The position numbers and the translations under genes are program-made. A stretch of 64,000 bases of DNA from Pimelobacter simplex (lineage in GTDB: Bacteria; Actinomycetota; Actinomycetes; Propionibacteriales; Nocardioidaceae), in contig JADCLI010000011.1 in assembly GCA_016803235.1 (NCBI GenBank), positions 1 to 64,000 on the forward strand, in the 5' to 3' direction. The notes under the pieces are model-generated. The model was given only the letters and a program-made list of their open reading frames with translations, ran no database searches and was not told the DNA's origin. Numbering within the stretch: position 1 is the stretch's first letter; every line of letters starts with the position of its first letter. Positions 44,267 through 54,853 of the stretch are shown here, piece after piece.

Positions 44267-46890
44267 CGGCGCCGGCGCTTCGCGTCGTACATCCGCGCGT
44301 CGGCGAGCCGCAGCAGCTCGTCGGCGTCCCGTCCGTCGGGGCCGACGGCGGCCGACCCGACGCTGACGCCGACCGGGACGTGCAGCGCGAACGGGTGGGC
44401 GTCGAGGACCTCCTGCACCCGGGCCCGCAACCGCTCGGCGACGACGGTGTGGCCGGTGCGGTCCTCGAGCCGGACGACGAGCACGAACTCGTCGCCGCCG
44501 ACCCGCGCGACCGTGTCGTCGTCCTTCACGGCGTCGGTCAGCACGTCCGCCACGGCGCACAGCACGCTGTCGCCCGCGGCGTGCCCGAGGTCGTCGTTGA
44601 CCGCCTTGAACCGGTCGAGGTCCAGCATCACCAGGGCGTGGGGCGACCGGCCGGGCGCCGAGGCCGCTGCCAGTGCCTCCTGCAGCGCGATCCGGTTGGC
44701 CACCCCGGTCAGCGGGTCGACCCGGCTCTGGGCACGCAACCGGTCCTGCTCCTCGCGGTGCGGCGTGACGTCGACCAGGGCGTGCAGCCGCATCGGCTCG
44801 CCACGCGGCCCGGTGAGGTCGCGGACCTGGACCTCGACCAGGCGGACGTCGCCGCTGCGGGTCACCACGGTCGCGGTGAAGGCTCCTCCGTCGGTGGCTG
44901 GCTGGTCCCGCGTGGTCAGCCAGCTGCGCACCGTCTGCCCGCGCAGGGACTCCTCCGACACACCCAGCAGCGCGGCCGCCGCGGCGTTGCCCTGGTGGAC
45001 CCGGCCCTCGGTGTCGCTGACCAGCACCGGCGTCGGCGTCGCACCGAGGATCGAGGCCAGCCAGGCGTTGGAGCGGCGCAGGTCGCCCTTGAGCCGTCGG
45101 CGCCGGGCGTCGGTCGCCAGCCACAGCAGCACCAGCACGAAGCCGATCGCGACCACCAGCCCGGCCAACAGCGGGTCGGTGCCGCCGTCCGCGTCGCCGA
45201 CCGCCGCCTCCCGGTCCTGCTCGACGAGCAGCCAGCCGCCGATCGAGGACACCTCGCTGACCGCCCACAGCCGGGCATCGGGGTCGGCGCCGTCGTCGGT
45301 GTCGGCCTCGGCGTCGTCCGTCGCCCGGCCGCGCAGCAGGCGCGGGTCCTTCGTCTGCACGCCGATCCGGCCGCCGGAGTCGGCGATCGTCGTGCCCTGC
45401 CGGTCGACGACGGTCACCGCGACGCCGTACTGGCGGAAAAGGGCCTCCATCTCCGACTGGAGCCCCGACAGCGCGAGGGTCGCGACGACGTACCCGCGGA
45501 CCCGGCCCTGCGGGTCGCGGATGGCCGCCGCGACGCCGATCGCCCAGGTCCGGTCCGGGGTCCTCAGCTGGTAGGCCTGCGTGGTGACGGCCCGGTCCTG
45601 CTGGCTCGCCGGCAGGTACCACTCGCGGAAGGAGAAGTTCTGGCCGATCACGTTCGGGCTGGGCTGCGGCGGGACCAGGTGGAGCATGGTGCCCGAGGCG
45701 TCGTAGAGGGAGAGGTTGTAGGCGTCGGTCGTCGCCGAGCCGAGTGCGTCGAGCGCGAGGTCCATCTGCTCCTGGTCGCCGGTGGTCACGGCCCGGCGCA
45801 CGGTGGCGGTGCGGCTGAAGGTGGTGACGGTGTCGGCCAGCCCGCCCAGCCGCAGGTCGACCCCGCGCGCGGCGAGCGAGTCGATCGCCTCGAGCCGGTT
45901 CCGGGCGGCGCTGGTCAGCGAGGCGTCGGTGTCGGCGCGGCCGAGGACCACGAGGGCCGCGACCAGCACCAGGACCAGGCTCACCAGGCCGGCGAGGACC
46001 CGGGGCACCAGCCGCTCGAGGACGGACGGCTCGGTCGTCGGTGCGGAGGTGAGCGCGGGAAGGTCGGCGTGGTCGACCGGGTGGGCCAGGCCCGGCGGCA
46101 CCCGGTCGTCGCGGAGGAGGGTCTCCAGCGCGCCGGCGTCGAGCGGGCGGCTCATCAAGAAGCCCTGCCCGAACGGACAGCCGAGTCGGCGCAGGGCGGC
46201 GACGTGCTGCGGCCGCTCGATCCCCTCGGCGACGACGTGCACGCCCAGGGACAGGCAGAAGCGGACCAGCGACTCGGCCATCCGCTCGTGCGGGCCGCCC
46301 GATCCCAGGAACTGCACGAACGACCGGTCGATCTTCACCCCGTCGACCCGGAACCGGCGCAGGTAGTCGAAGCTCGCGTTGCCGGTGCCGAAGTCGTCGA
46401 GGGTGACGTTGCAGCCCAGCGCCGCCAGCTCGGCGAGGACCTGCTCGTGGCCACGGCCGGTCTGCGACAGCAGCGTCTCGGTGAGCTCGACGATCACCGC
46501 GTCGAGCGGCAGCCCGGCCGCCTCGGTCGCCTCCCGGAAGCGCTGGGGCAGCGTCGGGTCGTCGAGGTCGGCCGGCGACAGGTTGACCGCCAGGCACAGC
46601 CGCTCCCCCGCCGGCAGCCGACGCCACTGCGCGACCTGGGTCGCCGCCGCCGCGAGCACCATCTCGTCGAGGTGCACGACCAGCCCGGACTCCTCGAGCG
46701 GCTCGAGGAACCCGGCCGGCTCGACCAGCTCACCGCTGTCGCGGTCGAAGAGCCGTGCCAGCGCCTCCACCGCGACCATCTCGCCGGTGCGCAGGTCGTA
46801 GCAGGGCTGGTAGTGGACGACCACGTCGCCCTGCTCGAGGGCACGCGCGATCCGCTCCGCAGTCAGTGTCTGCGCAGCACCGGATGCCAT
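44263..46890 (-). CDS. EAL-(dCache)-PAS-GGDEF cyclic-di-GMP turnover protein
   Basis: An 875-residue protein with an unusual order. The EAL phosphodiesterase domain is N-terminal (about 10-255: YQPCYDL, VEALARL at 42-44, NLSPADLD, ELTETLL, LDDFGTG, VKIDRSFV, VAEGIER), then a membrane helix, an extracytoplasmic dCache-like sensor region, a second membrane helix (ADGGTDPLLAGLVVAIGFVLVLLW), a PAS domain and a C-terminal GGDEF domain with RVGGDEFVLV (GGDEF at 798-802). Both catalytic signatures look intact. ATG 46890 has GAGG 5 nt upstream; the ATG at 46971 adds 27 unconserved residues. Last base of the stop overlaps the DUF1295 start. Confidence 0.92.
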   Translation of the reverse strand: MASGAAQTLTAERIARALEQGDVVVHYQPCYDLRTGEMVAVEALARLFDRDSGELVEPAGFLEPLEESGLVVHLDEMVLAAAATQVAQWRRLPAGERLCLAVNLSPADLDDPTLPQRFREATEAAGLPLDAVIVELTETLLSQTGRGHEQVLAELAALGCNVTLDDFGTGNASFDYLRRFRVDGVKIDRSFVQFLGSGGPHERMAESLVRFCLSLGVHVVAEGIERPQHVAALRRLGCPFGQGFLMSRPLDAGALETLLRDDRVPPGLAHPVDHADLPALTSAPTTEPSVLERLVPRVLAGLVSLVLVLVAALVVLGRADTDASLTSAARNRLEAIDSLAARGVDLRLGGLADTVTTFSRTATVRRAVTTGDQEQMDLALDALGSATTDAYNLSLYDASGTMLHLVPPQPSPNVIGQNFSFREWYLPASQQDRAVTTQAYQLRTPDRTWAIGVAAAIRDPQGRVRGYVVATLALSGLQSEMEALFRQYGVAVTVVDRQGTTIADSGGRIGVQTKDPRLLRGRATDDAEADTDDGADPDARLWAVSEVSSIGGWLLVEQDREAAVGDADGGTDPLLAGLVVAIGFVLVLLWLATDARRRRLKGDLRRSNAWLASILGATPTPVLVSDTEGRVHQGNAAAAALLGVSEESLRGQTVRSWLTTRDQPATDGGAFTATVVTRSGDVRLVEVQVRDLTGPRGEPMRLHALVDVTPHREEQDRLRAQSRVDPLTGVANRIALQEALAAASAPGRSPHALVMLDLDRFKAVNDDLGHAAGDSVLCAVADVLTDAVKDDDTVARVGGDEFVLVVRLEDRTGHTVVAERLRARVQEVLDAHPFALHVPVGVSVGSAAVGPDGRDADELLRLADARMYDAKRRRR

Positions 46891-47029
46891 GGCGACCTCG
46901 CTCCCGGGAACCGTCCGGCAGCCCTCCCCAAGGCCGGCGCGTTCTCCGGCGACCATCGTACGAAGCACCACGGCCGTGCGCGGCGGAATGTCCGCTCTCG
47001 CAGCCGGGACCGGAGCATCCGTCCCCGGC
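46891..47029. other. Intergenic region, promoter of the GGDEF/EAL operon
   Basis: About 140 bp between two minus-strand genes. No strong hairpin or operator was recognised. Confidence 0.35.
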
Positions 47030-47425
47030 TCAGGTCTCGACCCCTTCGGGCTCGTCGAGGAAGCGCACCGCGTGCACCGGTGCCGGGTCGCCCAGCGTGT
47101 TGAGCGGTGCGCGCGCGATCACCGAGCGCGCCCGGCTCCGTACGGCGGAGTCGCGTCTGCCCCGCTCGTCGATCAGGACCAGCCGCCGGCCCTGACGCAG
47201 CACCGGCGCGGCGGTGAGCCCCGCCAGCGACAGCGCCGCCAGGATCGCTGCCGGGTCCTGGCCCCCCGGCACCTCGTAGGCCAGCACGTCGCGATCGCGG
47301 CTCGCCAGCTCGTCCTCACGCGCCATCTCCGCCCGCAGCCACGGCACCATCACCAGGATGCCCGCGCACGCGAGCACGGCCACGACCAACCCGAACACCA
47401 TCCACGGCAGACCTGCTCCGCCCAT
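47030..47425 (-). CDS. Membrane-anchored hypothetical protein
   Basis: The 131-residue product has one N-terminal membrane segment (MVFGLVVAVLACAGILVMVPWL) and a cytoplasmic-looking alpha/beta domain (SRDRDVLAYEVPGG, RQGRRLVLIDERG) without known motif. AGGAGG lies 6 nt before the ATG. It is followed by the GGDEF/EAL gene after 139 bp. No family recognised. Confidence 0.72.
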   Translation of the reverse strand: MGGAGLPWMVFGLVVAVLACAGILVMVPWLRAEMAREDELASRDRDVLAYEVPGGQDPAAILAALSLAGLTAAPVLRQGRRLVLIDERGRRDSAVRSRARSVIARAPLNTLGDPAPVHAVRFLDEPEGVET

Positions 47426-47502
47426 GGCACACCTCCTGCTGCCCCAGGGCGGTACCCGGGCGGGTCAGCAGCAACCGGTCCCGGCTCGGCGGGTCCGGTG
47501 GG

Positions 47503-49086
<1,584 letters not shown>

Positions 49087-49136
49087 GGGCGAATCGTATC
49101 GGCGTGGGCGCCCGGCCCCGAACCGGCGTCGCTCTG

Positions 49137-49238
49137 CTCGTCGAGCAGCCCGAGCCCCTGGGCAGCCGAGCTCGTCGAGCAGCCCGAGCCCCTGGGCAGC
49201 CGAGCTCGTCGAGTAGCCCGAGCCCCTGGGCGAGGGCG
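49137..49238. repeat. 34-bp tandem repeat, three copies, upstream of guaA
   Basis: Units start at 49137, 49171 and 49205, each beginning CTCGTCGAG(C/T)AGCCCGAGCC. The third unit merges into an inverted-repeat element ending near 49310. Similar TCGATACG/TCGAGTAG elements are dispersed in Nocardioides-like genomes (recollection). Confidence 0.82.
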
Positions 49239-49310
49239 TATCGAGACGCTCTCCCGAAGATCTCGATACGCGCGTCGCGACCTCGTCCCTCGGTCGCGGC
49301 GCTACTCGAT
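49205..49310. repeat. Composite inverted-repeat element
   Basis: CGTATCGAGA (49237-49246) pairs with TCTCGATACG (49261-49270), and the flanking TCGAGTAG and CTACTCGA half-sites form an outer pair. The nested symmetry suggests a dispersed palindromic element rather than a terminator. Confidence 0.6.
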
Positions 49311-49373
49311 CTCCCCGGCTGATCCGTGACGCTGCTCGTTCCTCGCAGCGCCACGGGCCGGCGAAAAACGCAC

Positions 49374-49410
49374 CAGGGCCCGGCCGGGGAGGGAGGGTGG
49401 CCGGGCCCTG
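49374..49410 (-). terminator. Hairpin with a G-rich loop
   Basis: CAGGGCCCGGCC pairs with GGCCGGGCCCTG around a purine-rich 13-nt loop (GGGGAGGGAGGGT). It lies 210 nt past the GMC oxidoreductase stop and may help end that transcript. Confidence 0.55.
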
Positions 49411-49443
49411 ATTGTCCACGCAGCTGATGGACAGTGCCTGGAC

Positions 49444-49484
49444 CGAGCCCGGGCTTCGGGAGGGAGCGTGAATTCCCGGGCTCG
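49444..49484 (-). terminator. Second hairpin with a G-rich loop
   Basis: CGAGCCCGGG pairs with CCCGGGCTCG across a 21-nt loop that again contains GGGAGGGAG. It is the first stem after the GMC oxidoreductase gene. The region 49485-49619 holds no gene that I can support. Confidence 0.5.
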
Positions 49485-49619
49485 TTCAGATCAACGAGGC
49501 CGTGAGGGGTGGGTTACGCCGGTCCCGAACAAGTTGGGAAAAGTTCTGGGGCGCCCGCCGGACGAGCCGTCGAGCGCCCCAGGGGACCACAGGAGCCCCA
49601 GGAGTCCCAGGGGGACCGG

Positions 49620-51335
49620 TCAGCTCACGCCGACGATCGGCAGCCGCAGGGCGGCCGGCGCGTCGTCGGGTACGACGGGCGCGCGCGGCGCGACCGGCTC
49701 GATCGACACGTAGGCCTGGCCGAGCGCGGGGCGGGGGTCGGCCTCGCCCTTGTTGGGCCAGTACGCCATCGCCCGCTCGGCCTGGGCGGTGATCGTCAGC
49801 GACGGGTTCACGCCGAGGTTGGCCGAGATGGTCGAGCCGTCGACGACGTGCAGGCCCGGGTGGCCGAACATCCGCTGGTAGGGATCCACGACCCCCGAGG
49901 CGGCGCTGTCGCCGATGGTGCAGCCGCCGATGAAGTGGGCGGTCAGCGGGCGGTTGAACGGCTCGCCGATGGTGCCGCCGGCGGTGCCGCCGCCCATGGC
50001 GGCGGCCATCCGGCGCACCGCGTCGTTGGCGGCCGGGATCCAGGTCGGGTTCGGCTCGCCGTGGCCCTGCCTGGACGACAGGATCCACTTGCCCGCGACC
50101 CGCTTCGGGAAGGTCGTGATCGAGTTGTCGACCGACTGCATGACCAGGGCGATCACCACCCGCTCCGACCAGTGCTTGACGTCGTAGAGGTCGCGGACCC
50201 GCTTGCGCTCCTTCCACAGCTCCTTGAGCCACACCTTCCAGCGTGGGTCGGGCCCGTCGCCGTCGGTGAGCACGGTCTGCATCAGCGACATGGCGTTGCT
50301 GCCCTTGCCGTAGCGCACCGGCTCGATGTGGGTGTGCTCGTCGGGGTGCCACGAGGAGGTGATCGCGACCCCGTCGGTGTAGTCGACGTCGGCGCCCTGC
50401 GGCGCGATCGCGCCGAGGATCGACTCCGAGTTGGTGCGGGTCAGGTGGCCGAGCCGGTCGGAGACGTGGGGTAGGTCGCCGGTCGCCTTGAGCCGGTGGA
50501 GCAGCTTCTGGGTGCCGAGCGCCGCTGCGGAGAAGACGACCTGCTCCGCGGTGAACGTGCGGGTCGCGGTACGACGCGACAGCTTGGCCTTCGTCCACCG
50601 GGTGTCGACCCGGTAGCCGCCACCGGGCAGCGGCCGGACCCGGGTCACCGTGGTGAGCGGGTGGACCTCGGCGCCGTTGCGCTCGGCGAGGTAGAGGTAG
50701 TTCTTGACCAGGGTGTTCTTGGCGTTGTGGCGGCACCCGGTCATGCACTCGCCGCAGTCGCGACAGGTGTTGCGCGAGGGACCGACGCCACCGAAGTACG
50801 GGTCGTCGACCGGTGTGCCGGCCGCCTCGCCGGGGCCGCCGAAGAAGACGCCGACGGGGGTGGCGTGGAAGCTGTCGCCGACGCCCATCTCGTCGGCGAC
50901 CTTCTTCATCACCTGGTCGGACGGCGTCATCCGCGGGTAGGTGACCACGCCGAGCATCCGCTTGGCCTGGTCGTAGTACGGCGCGAGCTCGGCCTTCCAG
51001 TCGGTGATGTGGGCCCAGGACGGGTCGGTGTAGAACGGGTCGAGCGCCTCGTAGAGCGTGTTGGCGTAGACCAGGGAGCCGCCGCCGACGCCTGCGCCGG
51101 CGAGGATCAGGCAGTCCTTGACCATGTCGATGCGCTGGATGCCGTAGCAGCCGGCGGCCGGGGCGTAGAGGTACTTCTTCAGGTCCCAGGAGGTCTCGGC
51201 GAAGTCGGCGTCGGTGAACCGCGCGCCCGCCTCGAGGACACCGACCTTGTAGCCCTTCTCGGTCAGCCGCAGCGCGGTGACCGAGCCGCCGAAGCCCGAG
51301 CCGATGACCAGGACGTCGTAGTCGAACCCGCTCAT
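49620..51335 (-). CDS. GMC-type FAD oxidoreductase (cholesterol oxidase ChoD-like)
   Basis: A 571-residue GMC-family flavoprotein with FAD motif VIGSGFGGSVTALRLTEKG, the ILAGAGVGGGSLVYAN block, HFIGGCTIGDSAASGVVD and GVNPSLTITAQAERAM at the C-terminus. In mycobacteria the corresponding gene choD also lies near guaB2/guaB3, so this is probably the same gene; cholesterol oxidase activity of that group is disputed. An unusual C191-x2-C194-x2-C197-x3-C201 cluster resembles an iron-sulphur ligand motif. ATG 51333-51335 overlaps the aldehyde dehydrogenase stop (ATGA). Confidence 0.87.
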   Translation of the reverse strand: MSGFDYDVLVIGSGFGGSVTALRLTEKGYKVGVLEAGARFTDADFAETSWDLKKYLYAPAAGCYGIQRIDMVKDCLILAGAGVGGGSLVYANTLYEALDPFYTDPSWAHITDWKAELAPYYDQAKRMLGVVTYPRMTPSDQVMKKVADEMGVGDSFHATPVGVFFGGPGEAAGTPVDDPYFGGVGPSRNTCRDCGECMTGCRHNAKNTLVKNYLYLAERNGAEVHPLTTVTRVRPLPGGGYRVDTRWTKAKLSRRTATRTFTAEQVVFSAAALGTQKLLHRLKATGDLPHVSDRLGHLTRTNSESILGAIAPQGADVDYTDGVAITSSWHPDEHTHIEPVRYGKGSNAMSLMQTVLTDGDGPDPRWKVWLKELWKERKRVRDLYDVKHWSERVVIALVMQSVDNSITTFPKRVAGKWILSSRQGHGEPNPTWIPAANDAVRRMAAAMGGGTAGGTIGEPFNRPLTAHFIGGCTIGDSAASGVVDPYQRMFGHPGLHVVDGSTISANLGVNPSLTITAQAERAMAYWPNKGEADPRPALGQAYVSIEPVAPRAPVVPDDAPAALRLPIVGVS

Positions 51336-52972
51336 GCGCGGCCCAGCTTGTCCATCATCCGCAGCGAGGCGGTCATGAGCTTGGCGTAGCCCTCGTCGGA
51401 CATGCCGAGCATCGGGCCGAACCGGATCAGCCGCTGCGTGGCGACCGACTGGGTCTCGGTGTAGCGGTGGATGCCCTCGCCGCCCTGGCGCCGGCCCATG
51501 CCGGACTCGCGCATGCCGCCCATCGGGGCGTCGATGCTGGCGAAGGTGGCGCCGAAGGCCTCGTTGACGTTGACCGTGCCGCACTTGATCTGGCGCGCGA
51601 TCGCGCGCCCCCGGGCGGTGTCGCGGGTGTAGACCGAGCCGTTGAGGCCGTACTCGCCGTCGTTGGCGCGGGCGATCGCGTCGGCCTCGTCGTGGAACCG
51701 GTAGATCGACACGACCGGGCCGAAGGTCTCGTTGCCGAAGCAGGTCATCTCGGGCGTGACGCCCTCGAGGATGGTCGGCTCGAAGTAGTACGGCGCCAGG
51801 TCGGGCCGCGCGTTGCCGCCCGCGAGCACCCGGGCGCCCTTGGCGACCGCGTCGTCGACGTGGGCGGTCACGGTCTCGAGCTGGTCGGCCGAGATCAGGG
51901 TGCCCATGTCGGCGTCCCAGTCCATCGTGGCGCCGAGGCTCATCGCCTTGGTGCGCGCGACGAACCGCTCGACGAAGCGGTCGTAGACGGCGTCGGCGAC
52001 GAACATCCGCTCGGTCGAGACGCACAGCTGGCCGGCGTTGGAGAAGCAGGCGCGCACGGCGCCCTCGGCGGCGCGCTCGACGTCGGCGTCGCGGAGCACC
52101 AGGATCGGGTTCTTGCCGCCGAGCTCGAGCGAGCAGCCGATCAGCCGCTCGGCAGCCTGCCGGGCGATGATCTTGCCGGTCGCGGTGGAGCCGGTGAAGC
52201 AGATGTAGTCGGAGCGCTCGATGATCGGCGTACCGAGCTCGCGGCCCGGCCCCGCCACGACCTGCCACAGGTCGCGCGGGAAGCCCGCGTCCTCGAGCAG
52301 CTGGGCTCCGAGCAGCGCGGACAGCATGGTCTGGGCGTCGGGCTTGGTGACCACCGCGTTGCCGGCGAGCAGGGCCGGGAGGCCGTCGCACAGCGCCATC
52401 GTGAAGGGGTAGTTCCACGGCGAGATGATCCCGACGACGCCCTTGGGCACCCGGTTGAGCTCGACCCTGGTCAGCACGGGTACGACGCCCGGGCGGCGCT
52501 GCGTGTCGAGATGCCGGTGGGCCGTGCGGGCGTAGTAGCGCGCGGTGAGCGCGATGTGCAGCGGCTCGTCGAAGGCATGCTTGCGCGCCTTGCCGGACTC
52601 GAGCTGGATCAGGTCCATGATCTCGGCCTGCCGGTCGAGCACGATGTCGTGCAGCCGGTGCAGGATCCGGGCGCGCTCGTCGATCGACACCCGGGACCAC
52701 GCGGCCTGCGCGACCCGCGCGCGGCGGAACGCCTCGGCGACGTCGTCGGTGCTCGACTGCGGGATGTTGGCGATCGGGGCCCCGTTGATCGGCGAGAAGA
52801 CCTGGGTGGTCCTGCCGGTCGTCGAGAGGATCCGGTCGGTCAGCCGGGCGACGTGCTCCGGCTCGAGGGCGTACGACGCCCGCGGGTCGTGCTCGGGGTC
52901 GTGCGGGCCGTCGATCGCGTGGCCGCCGGGCCCCTCGGCGGGCGCGCCGGAGCCGGGAATCGCTTCGCTCAT
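51332..52972 (-). CDS. Succinate-semialdehyde dehydrogenase-like aldehyde dehydrogenase
   Basis: A 546-residue aldehyde dehydrogenase with the catalytic Cys317 (NAGQLCVSTER), Glu in LELGGKNP, NAD-binding FTGSTATGK and NPWNYP-type SPWNYPFTMA. The closest family is the actinobacterial GabD2 (succinic semialdehyde dehydrogenase) group, which has an N-terminal extension as here. The ATG at 52970-52972 has a TACCCT box 6 nt upstream and no ribosome binding site. It is coupled to the GMC oxidoreductase, so the two probably oxidise one alcohol to acid in sequence (inference). Confidence 0.88.
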   Translation of the reverse strand: MSEAIPGSGAPAEGPGGHAIDGPHDPEHDPRASYALEPEHVARLTDRILSTTGRTTQVFSPINGAPIANIPQSSTDDVAEAFRRARVAQAAWSRVSIDERARILHRLHDIVLDRQAEIMDLIQLESGKARKHAFDEPLHIALTARYYARTAHRHLDTQRRPGVVPVLTRVELNRVPKGVVGIISPWNYPFTMALCDGLPALLAGNAVVTKPDAQTMLSALLGAQLLEDAGFPRDLWQVVAGPGRELGTPIIERSDYICFTGSTATGKIIARQAAERLIGCSLELGGKNPILVLRDADVERAAEGAVRACFSNAGQLCVSTERMFVADAVYDRFVERFVARTKAMSLGATMDWDADMGTLISADQLETVTAHVDDAVAKGARVLAGGNARPDLAPYYFEPTILEGVTPEMTCFGNETFGPVVSIYRFHDEADAIARANDGEYGLNGSVYTRDTARGRAIARQIKCGTVNVNEAFGATFASIDAPMGGMRESGMGRRQGGEGIHRYTETQSVATQRLIRFGPMLGMSDEGYAKLMTASLRMMDKLGRA

Positions 52973-52984
52973 GGAACGAGGGTA

Positions 52985-53000
52985 GGTGACCGCCGTCACC
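52985..53000. promoter_or_regulatory. Inverted repeat at the aldehyde dehydrogenase promoter
   Basis: GGTGAC-N4-GTCACC overlaps or abuts the TACCCT -10 box of the dehydrogenase/GMC operon, a position suiting a repressor. A second imperfect palindrome CTACTGATCGGTAG follows at about 53005. Confidence 0.45.
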
Positions 53001-53119
53001 GAATCTACTGATCGGTAGCAGATGTGCTGCTTTACACATCCCTTCACCGTGTCAAGGGCTGAAAGTCGGCCGAGAACCGTCCCCACGGCGCCGTCCGGCC
53101 CCCGGCTGCGGGGTGACGC

Positions 53120-53692
53120 TCAGGACGTGAACGCGACCAGGTCGGCGCAGAAGTCGCTGTCGGAGAAGTCGCTGTTGCCCGTGGAGGAGCGCACGATGCG
53201 GAAGGAGCCGGGCACATCGACGTCGTCGCTGGGGTCCCCCGGCGTGCCCATGAAGTCGATGTCGAACGCGAACCGGGTCTGCCCGGGGTCCTTGCGCACG
53301 AAGTCGCCGTCCGCGTCGTAGTAGCGGGACCCGCCCGAGGCGTACACCGTGATGGTGATCGTGCCGTCGCCGTTGTCGGTGATGGTGTGGTCGCGACTGT
53401 TGGCCGTGAAGACGTTGGTGTAGGTGCCGCCGGTGTCGAGGTTCGTCGTGACGACGGAGCCGTGGACGCTGTCGCGGAAGTACGGGAACGGCGATGAGCC
53501 GCGCTGGTTGAACACGAAGCTTCCCCTCACGTCGACGCTGTCCTGGGCGGGCGTCCCGTCGCAGTCGTAGACCTCACTGGTGAAGACGTCGTGGAACTGG
53601 CCCTTCTCGACGGGGCGGGCCACCGCGGTGGCGGCAGGAACCACGCTGGCAGCGACCAGCGTGCCGAGAGCGAGGACGAATCGGGTGCGCAT
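53120..53692 (-). CDS. Secreted hypothetical protein
   Basis: A 190-residue protein with a clear signal peptide (FVLALGTLVAASVVPAATAVA) and a beta-rich mature part with two likely disulphide cysteines (YDCDGTP and SDFCADL). No family recognised. The start MRTRFVL at 53690-53692 has GGAGGA upstream; upstream in-frame codons are not supported. Mature part has many Gly/Asp/Thr turns. Confidence 0.72.
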   Translation of the reverse strand: MRTRFVLALGTLVAASVVPAATAVARPVEKGQFHDVFTSEVYDCDGTPAQDSVDVRGSFVFNQRGSSPFPYFRDSVHGSVVTTNLDTGGTYTNVFTANSRDHTITDNGDGTITITVYASGGSRYYDADGDFVRKDPGQTRFAFDIDFMGTPGDPSDDVDVPGSFRIVRSSTGNSDFSDSDFCADLVAFTS

Positions 53693-53785
53693 GGCTCCTC
53701 CTGGGTCGGGTCGGCCCCACCCCAGCGTGGCACCGGTCAGCGCCGCGGCCATGCCCGATGTTGGGGCATTCGCCGGCTTCCGCAC

Positions 53786-54793
53786 TCACGGCAGGAGGCC
53801 TGCTGCCTCGACGGCCCGCTCCTCCCACCACGCCAGCTCGTCGTCGTACCCGCCGAGGGCCTTCTCCCAGCCGAACTGCACGAGCGCGCCGAGCAGGCCG
53901 AGCGCGAGCTGCCGGTCCCACCACGGCTCGGTGGTGACGCCGCGGCGCTCGAGCGCGTCGCGGTAGTCCTCGATCGCCCGCTCCTTGCTCACCGGCAGCC
54001 GGCGGCAGTTGATGGACAGGTACCACGCGAGGTCCGCGGTCGCCGCACCCCGGCCGGGGGTCTCCCAGTCGAGCAGGATCGTGCGGCCGCCGTCGTCGGT
54101 GCCGAGGTTGTCGAGCTTCCAGTTCCCGTGGACGAAGGTCTGCGGCGTCTCGGCGAGCGCGGCAAGCAGGGGTGCCGGCTCCTCCACCAGCGGCACGACG
54201 ACCGCCGCCGCCCGCGGCGCGACCGTCGCCAGCCGCGGCCAGCCCGCTGCGACCAGGCCGGGCACGAGGTGGGTCGAGCCGCGCGCCGCCTCGGCTGCGG
54301 CCATGCGCGGTGAGAGCTCGAGGTAGCGGTCCCGCGGCGCGACGACGTCGATGTCGCGGCCGGTCTCCCAGAAGGCGGTGTGCAGCGCTGCCATGTGGTC
54401 GAGGAATCGGGCGTTCTGCTCGACGGTGACCGGGTCGTCGACCGCGGGCACCAGCCACTCCCCCACGTCGTGCATGAGCACGGCCGACAACGTGGGCCGG
54501 TCGCGGTCGTGGGCGACCGCGACGATCGGCTGGACGATCTCGATCGGCAGAGCGGCGAGGATCCCCCGCCGCCACAATGCCACGGTCGGGCTGCCCGGGA
54601 CCCCGGCCGCGCGCAGCGACCAGTCGGCGTCGTGGTCGAGGTACTTCACGACGTACGGCCTGCCGTCGATCCGCATCCGCTCGAGCACCGCGCCCGACTT
54701 GCCCGGTGCGTCGAGCACCGCGCGATCGGTCGCGCCGTCCAGCAGGGCGGCGACGGAGTCGAGGACGGGATGGGGGTCCGACGGGTCCGGCAC
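53786..54793 (-). CDS. Aminoglycoside/choline-kinase-like phosphotransferase
   Basis: A 335-residue APH-fold protein with the catalytic loop VHGNWKLDN and the metal-binding LLDWETPG. The Brenner motif is therefore present. Substrates of this family range from small metabolites to antibiotics; none can be assigned. GTG 54791-54793 follows GAGGAG. It lies 60 nt downstream of the aldehyde dehydrogenase gene and may belong to that operon. Confidence 0.82.
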   Translation of the reverse strand: MPDPSDPHPVLDSVAALLDGATDRAVLDAPGKSGAVLERMRIDGRPYVVKYLDHDADWSLRAAGVPGSPTVALWRRGILAALPIEIVQPIVAVAHDRDRPTLSAVLMHDVGEWLVPAVDDPVTVEQNARFLDHMAALHTAFWETGRDIDVVAPRDRYLELSPRMAAAEAARGSTHLVPGLVAAGWPRLATVAPRAAAVVVPLVEEPAPLLAALAETPQTFVHGNWKLDNLGTDDGGRTILLDWETPGRGAATADLAWYLSINCRRLPVSKERAIEDYRDALERRGVTTEPWWDRQLALGLLGALVQFGWEKALGGYDDELAWWEERAVEAAGLLP

Positions 54794-54853
54794 GGGACGC
54801 TCCTCGCGGTGAGCGGTGGGGACGGCCCCGATGCCGTGCACCCCAGTGTGCGC

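Noticed and set aside
46891..46971. 27-residue N-terminal extension of the GGDEF/EAL protein
   Set aside because: No ribosome binding site at 46971, whereas GAGG precedes the ATG at 46890 and the EAL domain starts right after it.
49468..49713. Plus-strand frame of 81 residues in the guaA/GMC gap
   Set aside because: Overlaps the antisense of the GMC gene and lacks codon bias and start signals.
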